From Frigoribacterium sp. PvP032 (GTDB taxonomy: Bacteria; Actinomycetota; Actinomycetes; Actinomycetales; Microbacteriaceae): a stretch of DNA of 64,000 nt. Each line of letters begins with the position of its first letter. Position 1 is the first letter of the stretch. The notes beneath the pieces were generated by a model, which did not search any database, was not told where the DNA came from, and worked only from the letters and a program-made list of their open reading frames with translations. Below, piece by piece: positions 19,011 through 27,416 of the stretch. Location of the stretch: NCBI RefSeq assembly GCF_017833035.1, contig NZ_JAFIBM010000001.1, forward strand, positions 1,550,001 through 1,614,000. The letters are read 5' to 3'. Position numbers and translations under genes: made by a program.

Positions 19011-19024
19011 GGTGGGTCGCCTTC

Positions 19025-21025
19025 CTACGGCGCTCGGGTGAGGTCGACGGACAGCACGTGCACGGGCTCGACGAAGGCGTCGAGGCGGACGTAGTTGTCG
19101 TCGCCCCAGGTCCACGACTGGCCGGTGATGAGGTCGCGCACCGTGTACGTGCCGCCGGGTGCGAGCCCGAACTTCGTCACGTCGAGGTGCACGGTCGTCT
19201 CGCGGGCCGAGTGCGGGTCGACGTTCGCGACGACGATGATCGCGTCGGCTCGGCCGCTGCGGGTGTGCGCCCGCGACAGGTACTTCGAGTAGACGAGCAC
19301 GGCGTCGTCGTCGCTCGAGTGCAGGTCGAGGTTGCGCAGCTGCCGCAGCGCCGGGTGCGAGCTGCGGATCCGGTTGAGCTGGGTCAGGTAGGGGGCGAGG
19401 GTCGCGCCCTCCGCCTCCGCGCCGGCCCAGTCCCGCGGCTTGTACTCGTACTTCTCGTTGTCGATGTTCTCTTCCGAGCCCGGCCGGGCGACGTCCTCGA
19501 AGAGCTCGTAGCCCGAGTAGACGCCCCAGGTCGGCGACGCCGTCGCGGCGATCGCGGCCCGCACCTTGTAGGCCGGGCGCCCGCCGTACTGCAGGTAGGG
19601 CGTCAGGATGTCGTGGGTGTTGACGAACAGGTTCGGGCGCAGCCAGGCGCTCGTCTCCTTCGACAGCTCGTCGAGGTACTCCTCGAGCTCCCACTTCTCG
19701 TTGCGCCAGGTGAAGTACGTGTACGACTGGTGGAACCCGACGCGGGCGAGCGCCTGCATCATGGCCGGCTTGGTGAACGCCTCCGAGAGGAACACCACCT
19801 CGGGGTTCGTCAGCCGCACCTCGTGCAGCAGCCACTCCCAGAAGCGGACCGGCTTCGTGTGCGGGTTGTCGACGCGGAAGATCGTGACGCCGAGCTCGAT
19901 CCAGTGCCGCACGATGCGCAGCACCTCGCGGCTGACGCCCTCGTAGTCGTTGTCGAAGTTCAGGGGGTAGATGTCCTGGTACTTCTTCGGCGGGTTCTCG
20001 GCGTAGGCGATCGTGCCGTCGGGCAGGGTCGTGAACCACTCGGGGTGCTCGGTGACCCACGGGTGGTCGGGCGAGCACTGCAGGGCCAGGTCGAGCGCGA
20101 GCTCGAGGCCGGTGTTCTTGGCCGTGTCGACGAACCAGCGGAAGTCCGCGAGCGTGCCGAGGTCGGGGTGGACCGCGTCGTGGCCGCCGTCGGGGGAGCC
20201 GATCGCGTAGGGCGATCCCGGGTCGTTCGGACCTGCGGTCAGCGTGTTGTTCGGCCCCTTGCGGAACGTCGTCCCGATCGGGTGCACCGGCGGGATGTAG
20301 AGGACGTCGAAGCCCATCCGGGAGATCGCGGGGAGGCGGCGGGCCGCGGTGCGGAACGTGCCGCTCTTCCACGTGCCGTCGGGCAGCTTCTTGGCGCCCT
20401 CGCTGCGCGGGAAGAACTCGTACCAGCTGCCGACCGCCGCACGGCTGCGCTCGACGCGCAGCTCCTCCGGGGCGCTGCGGGTGACGAGGCTCGCCATCGG
20501 CTTCGCGGCGAAGACGGCCGCGAGGCGCGCGTCGGTCGCGACACGGAGGCGCGAGCCCGGCGAGAGGGCTTCGTTCGCGAGCGCCTTGGCCGCGTCCCGC
20601 ACGAGAGTCGTGTCGGGGTAGTCGGGGGCTGCGGCGACGAGGAGGCGGCTGCCGATCGCGAAGGTGACCTCGACGTCCAGCTCGGCCGGGATCTTGATCT
20701 CGGCCGTGTGCAACCAGGTCGCCCAGTCGTCCGTGTACGCCTCGACCTGCCAGGTCCAGTCGCCCTCCGTCTCGAGCTGCACCTCCGTCGTCCAGCGGTC
20801 CGTGCCGGGCAGGCCCGCGACGAGCGGGTGCCGGGACTCGGACCCGGAGGGGTCGGTCAGGACGAGGACGGCGCCGACGACGTCGTGGCCCTCGCGGAAG
20901 ACCGTGGCGCCGAAGGGCACGACCTCTCCGGCGAAGGCCTTGGTCGGGAAGTCCCGGTCGGGGGTGGTCGGGGAGAGCGCCGTGACGGGGATCCGCCCGA
21001 CTCTGGGTTCGTATGCAGTCGCCAC
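19025..21025 (-). CDS. glgE: Maltosyltransferase GlgE (maltose-1-phosphate to alpha-1,4-glucan)
   Basis: A 666-residue GH13_3 enzyme transferring maltose from alpha-maltose-1-phosphate onto alpha-1,4-glucan, the polymerising step of the GlgE pathway. Seen are YIPPVHPIG near residue 247, the nucleophile in FRVDNPHTKP (Asp near 386) typical of GlgE, the acid Glu in VVFLSEAFTKPAMM (near 415), and a C-terminal sandwich. TreS/Mak and GlgM are not in this window, so the source of maltose-1-phosphate is elsewhere. The ATG at 21025 is used (MATAYEPRVGRIPV). Confidence 0.95.
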   Translation of the reverse strand: MATAYEPRVGRIPVTALSPTTPDRDFPTKAFAGEVVPFGATVFREGHDVVGAVLVLTDPSGSESRHPLVAGLPGTDRWTTEVQLETEGDWTWQVEAYTDDWATWLHTAEIKIPAELDVEVTFAIGSRLLVAAAPDYPDTTLVRDAAKALANEALSPGSRLRVATDARLAAVFAAKPMASLVTRSAPEELRVERSRAAVGSWYEFFPRSEGAKKLPDGTWKSGTFRTAARRLPAISRMGFDVLYIPPVHPIGTTFRKGPNNTLTAGPNDPGSPYAIGSPDGGHDAVHPDLGTLADFRWFVDTAKNTGLELALDLALQCSPDHPWVTEHPEWFTTLPDGTIAYAENPPKKYQDIYPLNFDNDYEGVSREVLRIVRHWIELGVTIFRVDNPHTKPVRFWEWLLHEVRLTNPEVVFLSEAFTKPAMMQALARVGFHQSYTYFTWRNEKWELEEYLDELSKETSAWLRPNLFVNTHDILTPYLQYGGRPAYKVRAAIAATASPTWGVYSGYELFEDVARPGSEENIDNEKYEYKPRDWAGAEAEGATLAPYLTQLNRIRSSHPALRQLRNLDLHSSDDDAVLVYSKYLSRAHTRSGRADAIIVVANVDPHSARETTVHLDVTKFGLAPGGTYTVRDLITGQSWTWGDDNYVRLDAFVEPVHVLSVDLTRAP

Positions 21026-21139
21026 GGTGGCGACGCTACCCGGTCTCGGGGCCTGGTGTCCCGCCTCCTCGGGGGACGGCGCGAGACGGCCGGGCGGATC
21101 CGCCGGGTGGTCGGCGGGTGAGGGCGGGTGCCCCTCGGA

Positions 21140-21383
21140 CTGGGTGCATGTGAGCGCATGGAAAACCCTGTCGGCATTTCGGGGGACCCGGTAACGTCGA
21201 CCTCGTCAGCAGGCTGGCCCGCCGCGGGACCCGAACCCCCGTGAGCCCGGCGCCTGCCGACGGCGTCGTCGGACCCGAACCCCACGACGCGGCACTGCCC
21301 CGACACACGTCACCCCGGACCGGACCCGCCCGACGCGGCCTCGGGGCGTCGTTCGACGCGCCTGGGCGCGGACAGGACAGAAC
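21140..21383 (+). promoter_or_regulatory. Promoter and long leader of the TasA-like cluster (copy 1)
   Basis: A CTGTCG -35-like box at 21168-21173 and a TAACGT -10 at 21192-21197 (18-base spacer holding GGGGGACC) lie about 190 bases upstream of the first TasA-like gene. Upstream is CTGGGTGCATG, and the leader contains GAGCCCGGCGCC (21243-21254) and GTCACCCCGG (21309-21318). All these elements recur in the same order at 24135-24310. The leader length suggests RNA-level control, but no known riboswitch class was recognised. Confidence 0.6.
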
Positions 21384-21947
21384 ATGAACACCTTCGTCAA
21401 GAGCGCCGTCGCCGGCGCGGCCGGCATCGCCCTCCTCCTCGGCGGCGCGGGCACCTTCGCCGTCTGGAACAGCACCGCCAGTGCCTCGGCGGGCGTGCTG
21501 CAGACGGGCCAGCTCGGCCTCTCGACCGTGGCGGGCTCCGGCCAGTGGAAGGACCTCAAGACCGGGTCGGTGCTGAGCGCCGCCGAGCTGACCTCGTACC
21601 GGATGATCCCGGGGACGCAGCTGGAGTACACGGTGCCCGTCACGGTGACGGCCACCGGCACGGGCCTGAAGGCGGTGTTCTCGTACGACCTCGGCGCGAC
21701 GTCGAGCACGCTCACGAGCGTCGTCCCCGTCCTCACCGTTCAGAAGAGCCGCACCGACGCGGGCCTGCCGACCGGCTTCGCGGCCGTCAGCGGCAAGGCG
21801 AACTCCTTCTCCGTCACGCCGTCGGCCACGAGCACCGACGCCGTCGCGCGCCTCGGCATCAGCGTGCCGACCGACGCCGACAACAGCACGCAGAACAAGA
21901 CGCTGGACCTCAGCAAGGTCGTCTTCACGCTGACGCAGGTCGAGTAG
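21384..21947 (+). CDS. Alternate-type signal peptide (TasA/SipW-type) exported protein 1
   Basis: A 187-residue secreted protein. Its N-terminus has a hydrophobic core ending GGAGTFAVWNSTASASAG, the alternate signal with a GTFAxW pattern that marks TasA/CalY-type substrates of SipW-like signal peptidases. The mature part is a Thr/Ser/Val-rich beta protein without cysteines, as in TasA-type fibre subunits. It is the first gene of a four-gene run ending with a SipW-type peptidase, so it is the likely main structural subunit. Fibre formation is an inference from the family. Confidence 0.85.
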   Translation: MNTFVKSAVAGAAGIALLLGGAGTFAVWNSTASASAGVLQTGQLGLSTVAGSGQWKDLKTGSVLSAAELTSYRMIPGTQLEYTVPVTVTATGTGLKAVFSYDLGATSSTLTSVVPVLTVQKSRTDAGLPTGFAAVSGKANSFSVTPSATSTDAVARLGISVPTDADNSTQNKTLDLSKVVFTLTQVE

Positions 21948-21959
21948 CAGGAGGCGCCC

Positions 21960-22586
21960 GTGCCCCGCAGCCCGCTACCGCGCCGCCGCGCGCGCCACGC
22001 CGTCCCGCGCCGAGGCGTGACGCGGCACGGCGTGCTGCGGCGCGTGTGGACGGGCACGGCCCTGCTGAGCGGTGCCGTCGCGCTGGGGCTCGCCGCCACC
22101 GGCGGCTCGTACGCGCTCTGGAGCTCGTCCGCTCCTGGCCGCACGACCGGGACCGTCACCACGGGCACGGCCGCCCTCGCCGTCACGCAGCCGACCGGGC
22201 TCACGTCGACGGGCCTCCTGCCAGGGACGTCCGCCGTCGGCTCGTTCTCGCTCGCGAACCGCGGGGCCGTCCCGTTGGCGGCGACGGTGACGACGGCCGG
22301 GGCTCGGGCGATGTACGACGGTCCCGTGGCCGGGGCCTCGCTCGACGAGCTCCAGCTGCGGGTGGCGGCCCAGCCAGCCGGCGGGACCTGCGCCTCCGCG
22401 CTCTCCGGGGCCGCCGCCTCCCGCCTGGTGGGGTTCCGTGCGGCCGACGTGCTGCCGCGGCTCGAGCCCGGCGCCTCCGCGACGATCTGCGTCGAGGTGC
22501 TGCTCGACGCGGACGCCCCGCAGTCCGTGCAGGGCGCCGTCGACAACTGGTCGGTGCGCGTCGTCGGCACCCAGGTGGCGTCGTGA
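21960..22586 (+). CDS. Alternate-type signal peptide exported protein 2
   Basis: A 208-residue protein with a very basic N-terminus (about 28 residues), a hydrophobic core and the GGSYALWSSSAPG alternate signal motif near residue 48. The mature region is beta-rich and has a CASAL...TICVEV pair of cysteines that could form a disulfide. It resembles TasA/CalY minor components. The GTG at 21960 is 12 bases after the previous stop with AGGAGG upstream. Its stop overlaps the next GTG. Confidence 0.82.
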   Translation: MPRSPLPRRRARHAVPRRGVTRHGVLRRVWTGTALLSGAVALGLAATGGSYALWSSSAPGRTTGTVTTGTAALAVTQPTGLTSTGLLPGTSAVGSFSLANRGAVPLAATVTTAGARAMYDGPVAGASLDELQLRVAAQPAGGTCASALSGAAASRLVGFRAADVLPRLEPGASATICVEVLLDADAPQSVQGAVDNWSVRVVGTQVAS

Positions 22587-23506
22587 CCGGGGGAGGGCCC
22601 GGGCGGCGGCTCCTCGGCCGCGGTGCCGTGCTCGTCGCCCTCGTCGTCGCGCTCGTCGGCACCGGGACGGGCACGGGCTGGGCGCTCTGGACCGCCTCCG
22701 TCGACGCCGCCTCGCAGACGACGTTCGCCAAGGTCGACCTCGAGCTCGAGTCGTCGAGCCCCCGCGCCGTCGACTACACGGCCTCGGGCCAGTCGGTCAC
22801 GACCGCGATCACGATCTACAACGGCAGCACCGTACCGGCGGACTACCGGCTGTCCGTCGTCGTGGGGACGACGGGCGCCGTCTCGGCCGACCTGCCGTCT
22901 CGGGTCGACGTGCGCGCCTGGCTCGCGACCAGCGCCTCCTGCACGTCGGACGTCCCCCCGGATGCGCTGAGCGGCACGTGGGCCTCGGCGCCGGTCACGA
23001 CGGGGACCGTCGCCGTCTCGAGCAGGGCGACCTGGTGCTATCGCTCGACCGTCTCCTCCTCGGCGCCCGACAAGGCCACGGTCAACCCGCGGTTCGAGGT
23101 CGTCGGCGGCTCGCACGGCTGGACCGACCGGGCCAGCATCCAGGACTTCTACCAGAACACGCGGTACGCGACCCCGGCCCCGGCCGCGCGTGCGCTCAGC
23201 TGTCGCACGACCGACACGGGAGGCGGCACGTCCTACGCGACCGTCTCGTGGGACGCCCCGCTCGACTCCGAGCAGTGGGGGCTGTTCGTCGCCGGCCGCA
23301 GGGTGGGCAACACCGTGTCGGGCCAGGCCCCGACCAAGGAGCACGTCGTGACCCGCGACCACGTGCCGGAGTCGGTGGTCCCCGACGGCCGCGTCGTCGT
23401 CGAGGTCCGCTCGGTCGCCGGAGCCGAGCCCGGCCCGGTTGCCTGGACGGGCGCCGTCGACGTCGCGCCGAACGCGCAGGGGCAGCGCCAGGTGTCGTGC
23501 CCGTGA
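22583..23506 (+). CDS. Alternate-type signal peptide exported protein 3 (larger)
   Basis: A 307-residue protein with the GTGWALWTASVDAAS alternate signal motif near residue 33, a TasA-like beta domain, and a C-terminal region of about 100 residues (from about 205) with a fibronectin-like look (SYATVSWDAPLDSEQWGLFV). Several cysteines are present. This could be a cap, anchor or adhesive component of the fibre. The GTG at 22583 overlaps the preceding stop (GTGA), so translation is coupled. Confidence 0.8.
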   Translation: MTGGGPGRRLLGRGAVLVALVVALVGTGTGTGWALWTASVDAASQTTFAKVDLELESSSPRAVDYTASGQSVTTAITIYNGSTVPADYRLSVVVGTTGAVSADLPSRVDVRAWLATSASCTSDVPPDALSGTWASAPVTTGTVAVSSRATWCYRSTVSSSAPDKATVNPRFEVVGGSHGWTDRASIQDFYQNTRYATPAPAARALSCRTTDTGGGTSYATVSWDAPLDSEQWGLFVAGRRVGNTVSGQAPTKEHVVTRDHVPESVVPDGRVVVEVRSVAGAEPGPVAWTGAVDVAPNAQGQRQVSCP

Positions 23507-24126
23507 GAACCGGTCGCGAGCGCACCGGTCGCGAGAGCGCCGACCGCGAGAACACCGGCCTCCGGGGCCTCGCCCGTGCGCTGCTGCTGGGCCTCAGCAT
23601 CGGGGCCCTGGGCCTCGTCGTCGCGCTGGCGGCCCTGCTCGTCGTCGTGCCGAAGGCGACGGGCTCGACCCCGCTCACCGTCCTCACGAGCTCGATGGAG
23701 CCGACGTTCCCGCCGGGCACGCTGGTCGTCGTGCGCCCCGTCGACACCGACCTCGTGGAGCCGGGCGACGTCCTGACGTACCAGCTCGAGTCCGGCGAGG
23801 CGGCGGTCGTGACCCACCGGGTGGTCGAGGTCGTGTCGACGTCCGACGGCATGCGCTCGTTCGTCATGAGGGGCGACGCCAACGGCAGCGTCGACGCTGA
23901 CCCGGTCATGCCCGTGCAGGTGAAGGGGGCCGTCTGGTACAGCCTCCCGCTCGTCGGCTGGGTCGCGCAGGCCGTGGGCGGCGAGGGGCGCGGCTGGGTC
24001 GCCACGGCCGTCGGCGTCGTCCTCTGCCTGTACTCGGTCGTCGCGCTCGGCACGGGGGTGCGGCGCAGGAGGCGCGCCGGGGCAGCCGAGACCGGTCACG
24101 GTCGCCGGGCGGCCGGAGCACGCTGA
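23503..24126 (+). CDS. SipW-type signal peptidase I
   Basis: A 207-residue membrane serine peptidase with one N-terminal and one C-terminal helix. The nucleophile motif is LTSSMEPTFPPG (Ser near residue 65). The general base position carries His in VVTHRVVEV (near 106) instead of the usual bacterial Lys, the mark of the ER/SipW type. RGDANGSVDADPV near 126 gives the conserved Asp region. It very likely processes the three upstream proteins, whose signal peptides are of the alternate type. The GTG at 23503 overlaps the preceding stop; a GTG at 23497 is a possible alternative. Confidence 0.92.
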   Translation: MRTGRERTGRESADRENTGLRGLARALLLGLSIGALGLVVALAALLVVVPKATGSTPLTVLTSSMEPTFPPGTLVVVRPVDTDLVEPGDVLTYQLESGEAAVVTHRVVEVVSTSDGMRSFVMRGDANGSVDADPVMPVQVKGAVWYSLPLVGWVAQAVGGEGRGWVATAVGVVLCLYSVVALGTGVRRRRRAGAAETGHGRRAAGAR

Positions 24127-24134
24127 CCCCTCAA

Positions 24135-24310
24135 CTGGGTGGATGCGATTGCATCGAACCGTCTTGTCGGCCATCAGGGGGACCAGTACAGTCGGACCTG
24201 TCGACGCGGCCTGCCCGCCCGGGGTGCGATCCGCCCCGAGAGCCCGGCGCCCTCGACACGCTCGTCACGACGACGAGCACCGTCCTGCCGTCACCCCGGT
24301 CGATCGCCGT
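24135..24310 (+). repeat. Second copy of the TasA-cluster promoter-leader, without a gene
   Basis: CTGGGTGGATG, TTGTCG (24164-24169), a 17-base spacer with GGGGGACC, and a TACAGT -10 (24187-24192) are followed by GAGCCCGGCGCC (24240-24251) and GTCACCCCGG (24290-24299). Order and spacing closely match copy 1 at 21140. Nothing resembling a TasA-like gene follows. The rest of 24311-24527 contains only the terminator of the convergent binding-protein gene. Confidence 0.7.
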
Positions 24311-24444
24311 GGGTGCCGTCCCAGGTCGCTGCTGCAGCGCGCCCGGACCCGGCCCGAACCGGTCCGGTCGCCGGCAGCGGCCCCCTGCGAGGACCAGGCA
24401 CGCGCGCCTCGCGCGCATCGCGCGCACGAGACCCGCACAGCACG

Positions 24445-24488
24445 GAGCCCCGCCCGTCCCGCGCCGTGGCGCGGTCCGAGCGGGGCTC
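24445..24488 (-). terminator. Terminator hairpin after the peptide-binding protein gene
   Basis: GAGCCCCGC (24445-24453) pairs with GCGGGGCTC (24480-24488), with an inner GCGCC/GGCGC stem. It lies 40 bases beyond the stop of the minus-strand gene. Confidence 0.6.
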
Positions 24489-24527
24489 GTGGTCGTCCCT
24501 CAGGGGCGGCCGGTGCTGCTGCTCCTG

Positions 24528-26201
24528 CTACTTCGTGAAGCCGACGATCGTCCAGTCGAGGTCCGACGCGCCGGCGCGGGCGCCGTAGTTCGCGAGCTTC
24601 GGGCTCTGCGCCGAGATGAGCGGCTGCTGGATGATCGGCATCGAGTGCCCGATCTCCCAGATCGCCTCGTCGGCCTGGTTGTACAGGTCGGCCGCGGCGT
24701 CGGGGTCGCCCTCGGCGACCGCCTCGTCCAGCAGCGAGCTGATCTCGTCGCTCGAGACGCGGCCGTAGTTCTGGCCCTGCTCGTCCTGGTTGTAGATGCT
24801 GACGCCCGAGGCCTGGTAGCCGGTGCCGGCCCAGACGAAGATCGTCATGTCGTAGTTGCCGGGCGTGACGTTGTCCTCGAAGAAGGCGTCCGTGCCGACC
24901 GCGTTGATGTCGAGCTTGATGCCGACGGCGGTGAGCTGGCTCTGGATCACCTCGGCGAGCTGCTGCGACACCGGCGCCGACGAGGGGATCGTGATCGAGA
25001 TGGCGAGCTGCTCGCCGTCCTTCGCGCGCACGTCGCCGTCCATCTCCCAGCCCGCGTCGTCGAGGATCTTGCCGGCCTCCTCGACGTCGTAGTTGCCGGT
25101 CTCGCCCGCGTTGTCCTGGTAGGCCCCGTCGGTGCTGAGGTAGAGGTGGTTGTTCAGCGTCGAGACTTCGTAGGGCAGCGTGCCCGTGATGACCTTGCCG
25201 AGCGCGTCACGGTCGACCGCGTGCTGGATCGCCTGGCGCACCGACTCGTCGGCCAGCAGGCCCTTCGTGCTGAAGTCGACGTGGGTGTAGCGAGCCGAGG
25301 GCGCGGCGCGGAGCTCGCTGCCGTCCGCGTCCTTCACCCGGTCGTACCGGTCGGACGAGTTCGCGTAGACCTGGTCGATCTCGCCGTTGAGGTACGCGTC
25401 GATGTCGGCGTCGCCGTCGAGGGCGCGGAAGATCACCGTGTCGAGCTTGGGGGCGTCGCCCCACCAGTTCTCGTCGGGCACCATCGTGACGGTCTGGGCC
25501 GTCTGGTCGATCGCGTCGATCTTGTACGGGCCGGCCGAGATCGGCACGGCGTCGACGTAGGCGGTGTTGAACGCGGTCGGGTCGTTGTAGATCTTCGCCG
25601 GGTACAGCGGGGCGAACATCGACTTCCAGTCGGAGAACGGCTCGGAGTAGGTGACGACTACCTGCTTGTCGCTCGTGCCGGGCTCGACGCTGGCCATGCG
25701 GTCGGGGCCGAGGGTGCTGCCGACCAGGTACTCGGCGTTCGTGCCCTTGAGAGCCGTCCACCAGGCCTGGAAGTCGGCCACCGTGATCGGGGTGCCGTCG
25801 TTCCACTGCGCGTCGGGGTTGATGTCGTAGGTGACGACCAGGGGGTCGTCGCTCGTGGCCTCGGCGCTCGTGACGAGGTCCTCGTCGATCTGCGGCACGC
25901 CCTCCTCGTCGATGCGGAAGGGCTGCGGCAGGATCGCGCTCTCGATCAGGGCGGCGTCGACGAGCGCGCCGTCGAGCTGGCCGTAGTTCCACTGCGAGGG
26001 CAGCTGCGAGAGCGGCAGGGTCAGCGTGCCGCCCTGCTCGACGTCGGCGGCCGCGGTCGCGTTGATGTCGCCGGTGGGGGACAGCTCGCCGTTCTTGGGA
26101 GCGCCGTCGCCGTCCTGGCCGCCTCCGCCGCTGCACGCCGTAACGACGAGAGCGAGTGCGGCGAGGCCCGCGACGACGCCGGCCTTCTTCGTGTTCTTCA
26201 T
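24528..26201 (-). CDS. Peptide ABC transporter substrate-binding lipoprotein
   Basis: A 557-residue family 5 extracellular solute-binding protein (DppA/OppA type). The signal peptide ends ALVVTACSGGGG, a lipobox, so it is a lipoprotein on the outer face of the membrane. Family pieces seen are PQPFRIDEEG, YDINPDAQWNDGTPITVADF near residue 120, and the terminal AGASDLDWTIVGFTK. It captures oligopeptides or similar ligands for the adjacent permeases. Unusually, it is transcribed away from its permease genes, which start 218 bases beyond its own start. The ATG at 26201 gives the signal peptide. Confidence 0.93.
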   Translation of the reverse strand: MKNTKKAGVVAGLAALALVVTACSGGGGQDGDGAPKNGELSPTGDINATAAADVEQGGTLTLPLSQLPSQWNYGQLDGALVDAALIESAILPQPFRIDEEGVPQIDEDLVTSAEATSDDPLVVTYDINPDAQWNDGTPITVADFQAWWTALKGTNAEYLVGSTLGPDRMASVEPGTSDKQVVVTYSEPFSDWKSMFAPLYPAKIYNDPTAFNTAYVDAVPISAGPYKIDAIDQTAQTVTMVPDENWWGDAPKLDTVIFRALDGDADIDAYLNGEIDQVYANSSDRYDRVKDADGSELRAAPSARYTHVDFSTKGLLADESVRQAIQHAVDRDALGKVITGTLPYEVSTLNNHLYLSTDGAYQDNAGETGNYDVEEAGKILDDAGWEMDGDVRAKDGEQLAISITIPSSAPVSQQLAEVIQSQLTAVGIKLDINAVGTDAFFEDNVTPGNYDMTIFVWAGTGYQASGVSIYNQDEQGQNYGRVSSDEISSLLDEAVAEGDPDAAADLYNQADEAIWEIGHSMPIIQQPLISAQSPKLANYGARAGASDLDWTIVGFTK

Positions 26202-26418
26202 GGCACTCCGAACTAGATGGTGTGAAAAAAGCCGGTCACCCCAGTGGTCCGAGGTGCTGTCCCGCTCGGTGATCTCGAGCCGGGTCCCCCCTCGTCCGGG
26301 ACCGACGAGTGCCACGCTACGGATCCGTGCACTCGATGCGAACTTTTCTGCGACTTCGTTACACGCCTGAAACGTCGGGGTACTGGTGGCCTGCGGGGTA
26401 CGTCTATGTTGTTCTTCC
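26202..26418. promoter_or_regulatory. Divergent promoter region of the peptide transporter
   Basis: This 217-base gap serves the binding-protein gene (minus) and the permease operon (plus). On the plus strand TATGTT (26405-26410) lies 8 bases before the permease ATG, so that transcript may be leaderless. On the minus strand GGAG precedes the ATG. No palindromic operator was obvious. Confidence 0.4.
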
Positions 26419-27405
26419 ATGGCCCGCTATCTCGCGCGGCGGCTGGTGTACTACGTCGCTCTCGTCTTCATCGCCACGTCCCTGACGTACTTCCTGGCGT
26501 CGGCGACGTTCACCCCCCGGTCCGCCTACGCCGAGCGCAACCCGCGGCCCACCGAGCAGGTGATCGACGCGAAGCTCGACTCGATCGGCGTCAACGACAA
26601 GGTCCCGGTGGTCGAGCGGTACGCCTCCTGGCTGGGCGGCGCCGTGACCGGAGACCTGGGCCAGACCATCCAGGACAAGCCGGTGAACACGGAGTTCTGG
26701 CCGCGTCTCGGGGTCAGCCTCCGCCTCCTGCTCGCCGGTTCCGTCATCGGCATCGTGCTCGCCATCGCCGTCGGCACGTGGAACGCGATCCGCCAGTACA
26801 AGCTGTCCGACCGCGTCTCGGCGATCCTCTCCTTCGTGCTGATCTCGACGCCGGTCTTCCTCTCCGCGGTGCTGCTCAAGATCGGGGCGACGCAGCTCAA
26901 CAGCGTGCTCGGGTTCCAGCTGATCAGCTTCACCGGCGAGGCGACGCCGGGGCTCGGGGGCGGGTTCGCGACCGTCCTCGGCGACCGTGCGGTGCACCTC
27001 CTGCTGCCCACCATCTCGATCGCCGCCGGGCTGATCGCGATCTACAGCCGGTACCAGCGCTCGACGATGCTCGACGTGCTGCAGGCGGACTTCATCCGCA
27101 CCGCCAGGGCGAAGGGCCTCAGGAGGCGCCCCGCCATCGTCAAGCACGGTCTGCGGACCGCGCTGATCCCGATGACGACGCTCTTCGCCTTCGCCTTCCT
27201 CGGCGTGCTGACCGGTGCCACCTTCACCGAGAAGATCTTCGGCTGGAACGGCCTCGGCGCGTGGTTCATCGACGCCGTGCAGGGCAACGACGTCAACGTC
27301 GTCGTCGCCTACACGCTCTACAGCGCCGTCGTCGTGCTCTTCGCCGGCTTCGCCAGCGACGTGCTGAACGCCGTCCTCGACCCGCGCGTGCGCAGCCAGA
27401 AGTAA
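26419..27405 (+). CDS. Peptide ABC transporter permease (DppB type)
   Basis: A 328-residue inner-membrane permease of the DppB/OppB family with 6 helices. The N-terminal MARYLARRLVYYVALVFIAT is the family's first helix. The cytoplasmic EAA-like loop reads DFIRTARAKGLRRRPAIVKH near residues 227-246. It forms the translocation pore with the next gene's product. The ATG at 26419 is the start that gives this canonical N-terminus. Confidence 0.94.
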   Translation: MARYLARRLVYYVALVFIATSLTYFLASATFTPRSAYAERNPRPTEQVIDAKLDSIGVNDKVPVVERYASWLGGAVTGDLGQTIQDKPVNTEFWPRLGVSLRLLLAGSVIGIVLAIAVGTWNAIRQYKLSDRVSAILSFVLISTPVFLSAVLLKIGATQLNSVLGFQLISFTGEATPGLGGGFATVLGDRAVHLLLPTISIAAGLIAIYSRYQRSTMLDVLQADFIRTARAKGLRRRPAIVKHGLRTALIPMTTLFAFAFLGVLTGATFTEKIFGWNGLGAWFIDAVQGNDVNVVVAYTLYSAVVVLFAGFASDVLNAVLDPRVRSQK

Positions 27406-27416
27406 GGGGAGCCACC

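Noticed and set aside
21174-21383. Possible c-di-AMP or other known riboswitch in the TasA leader
   Set aside because: None of the consensus cores I know could be found; left as an unclassified conserved leader.
24139-24588. Plus-strand 149-codon frame behind the second promoter copy
   Set aside because: No TasA-like signal motif or hydrophobic core, runs antisense into the binding-protein gene; treated as non-coding.
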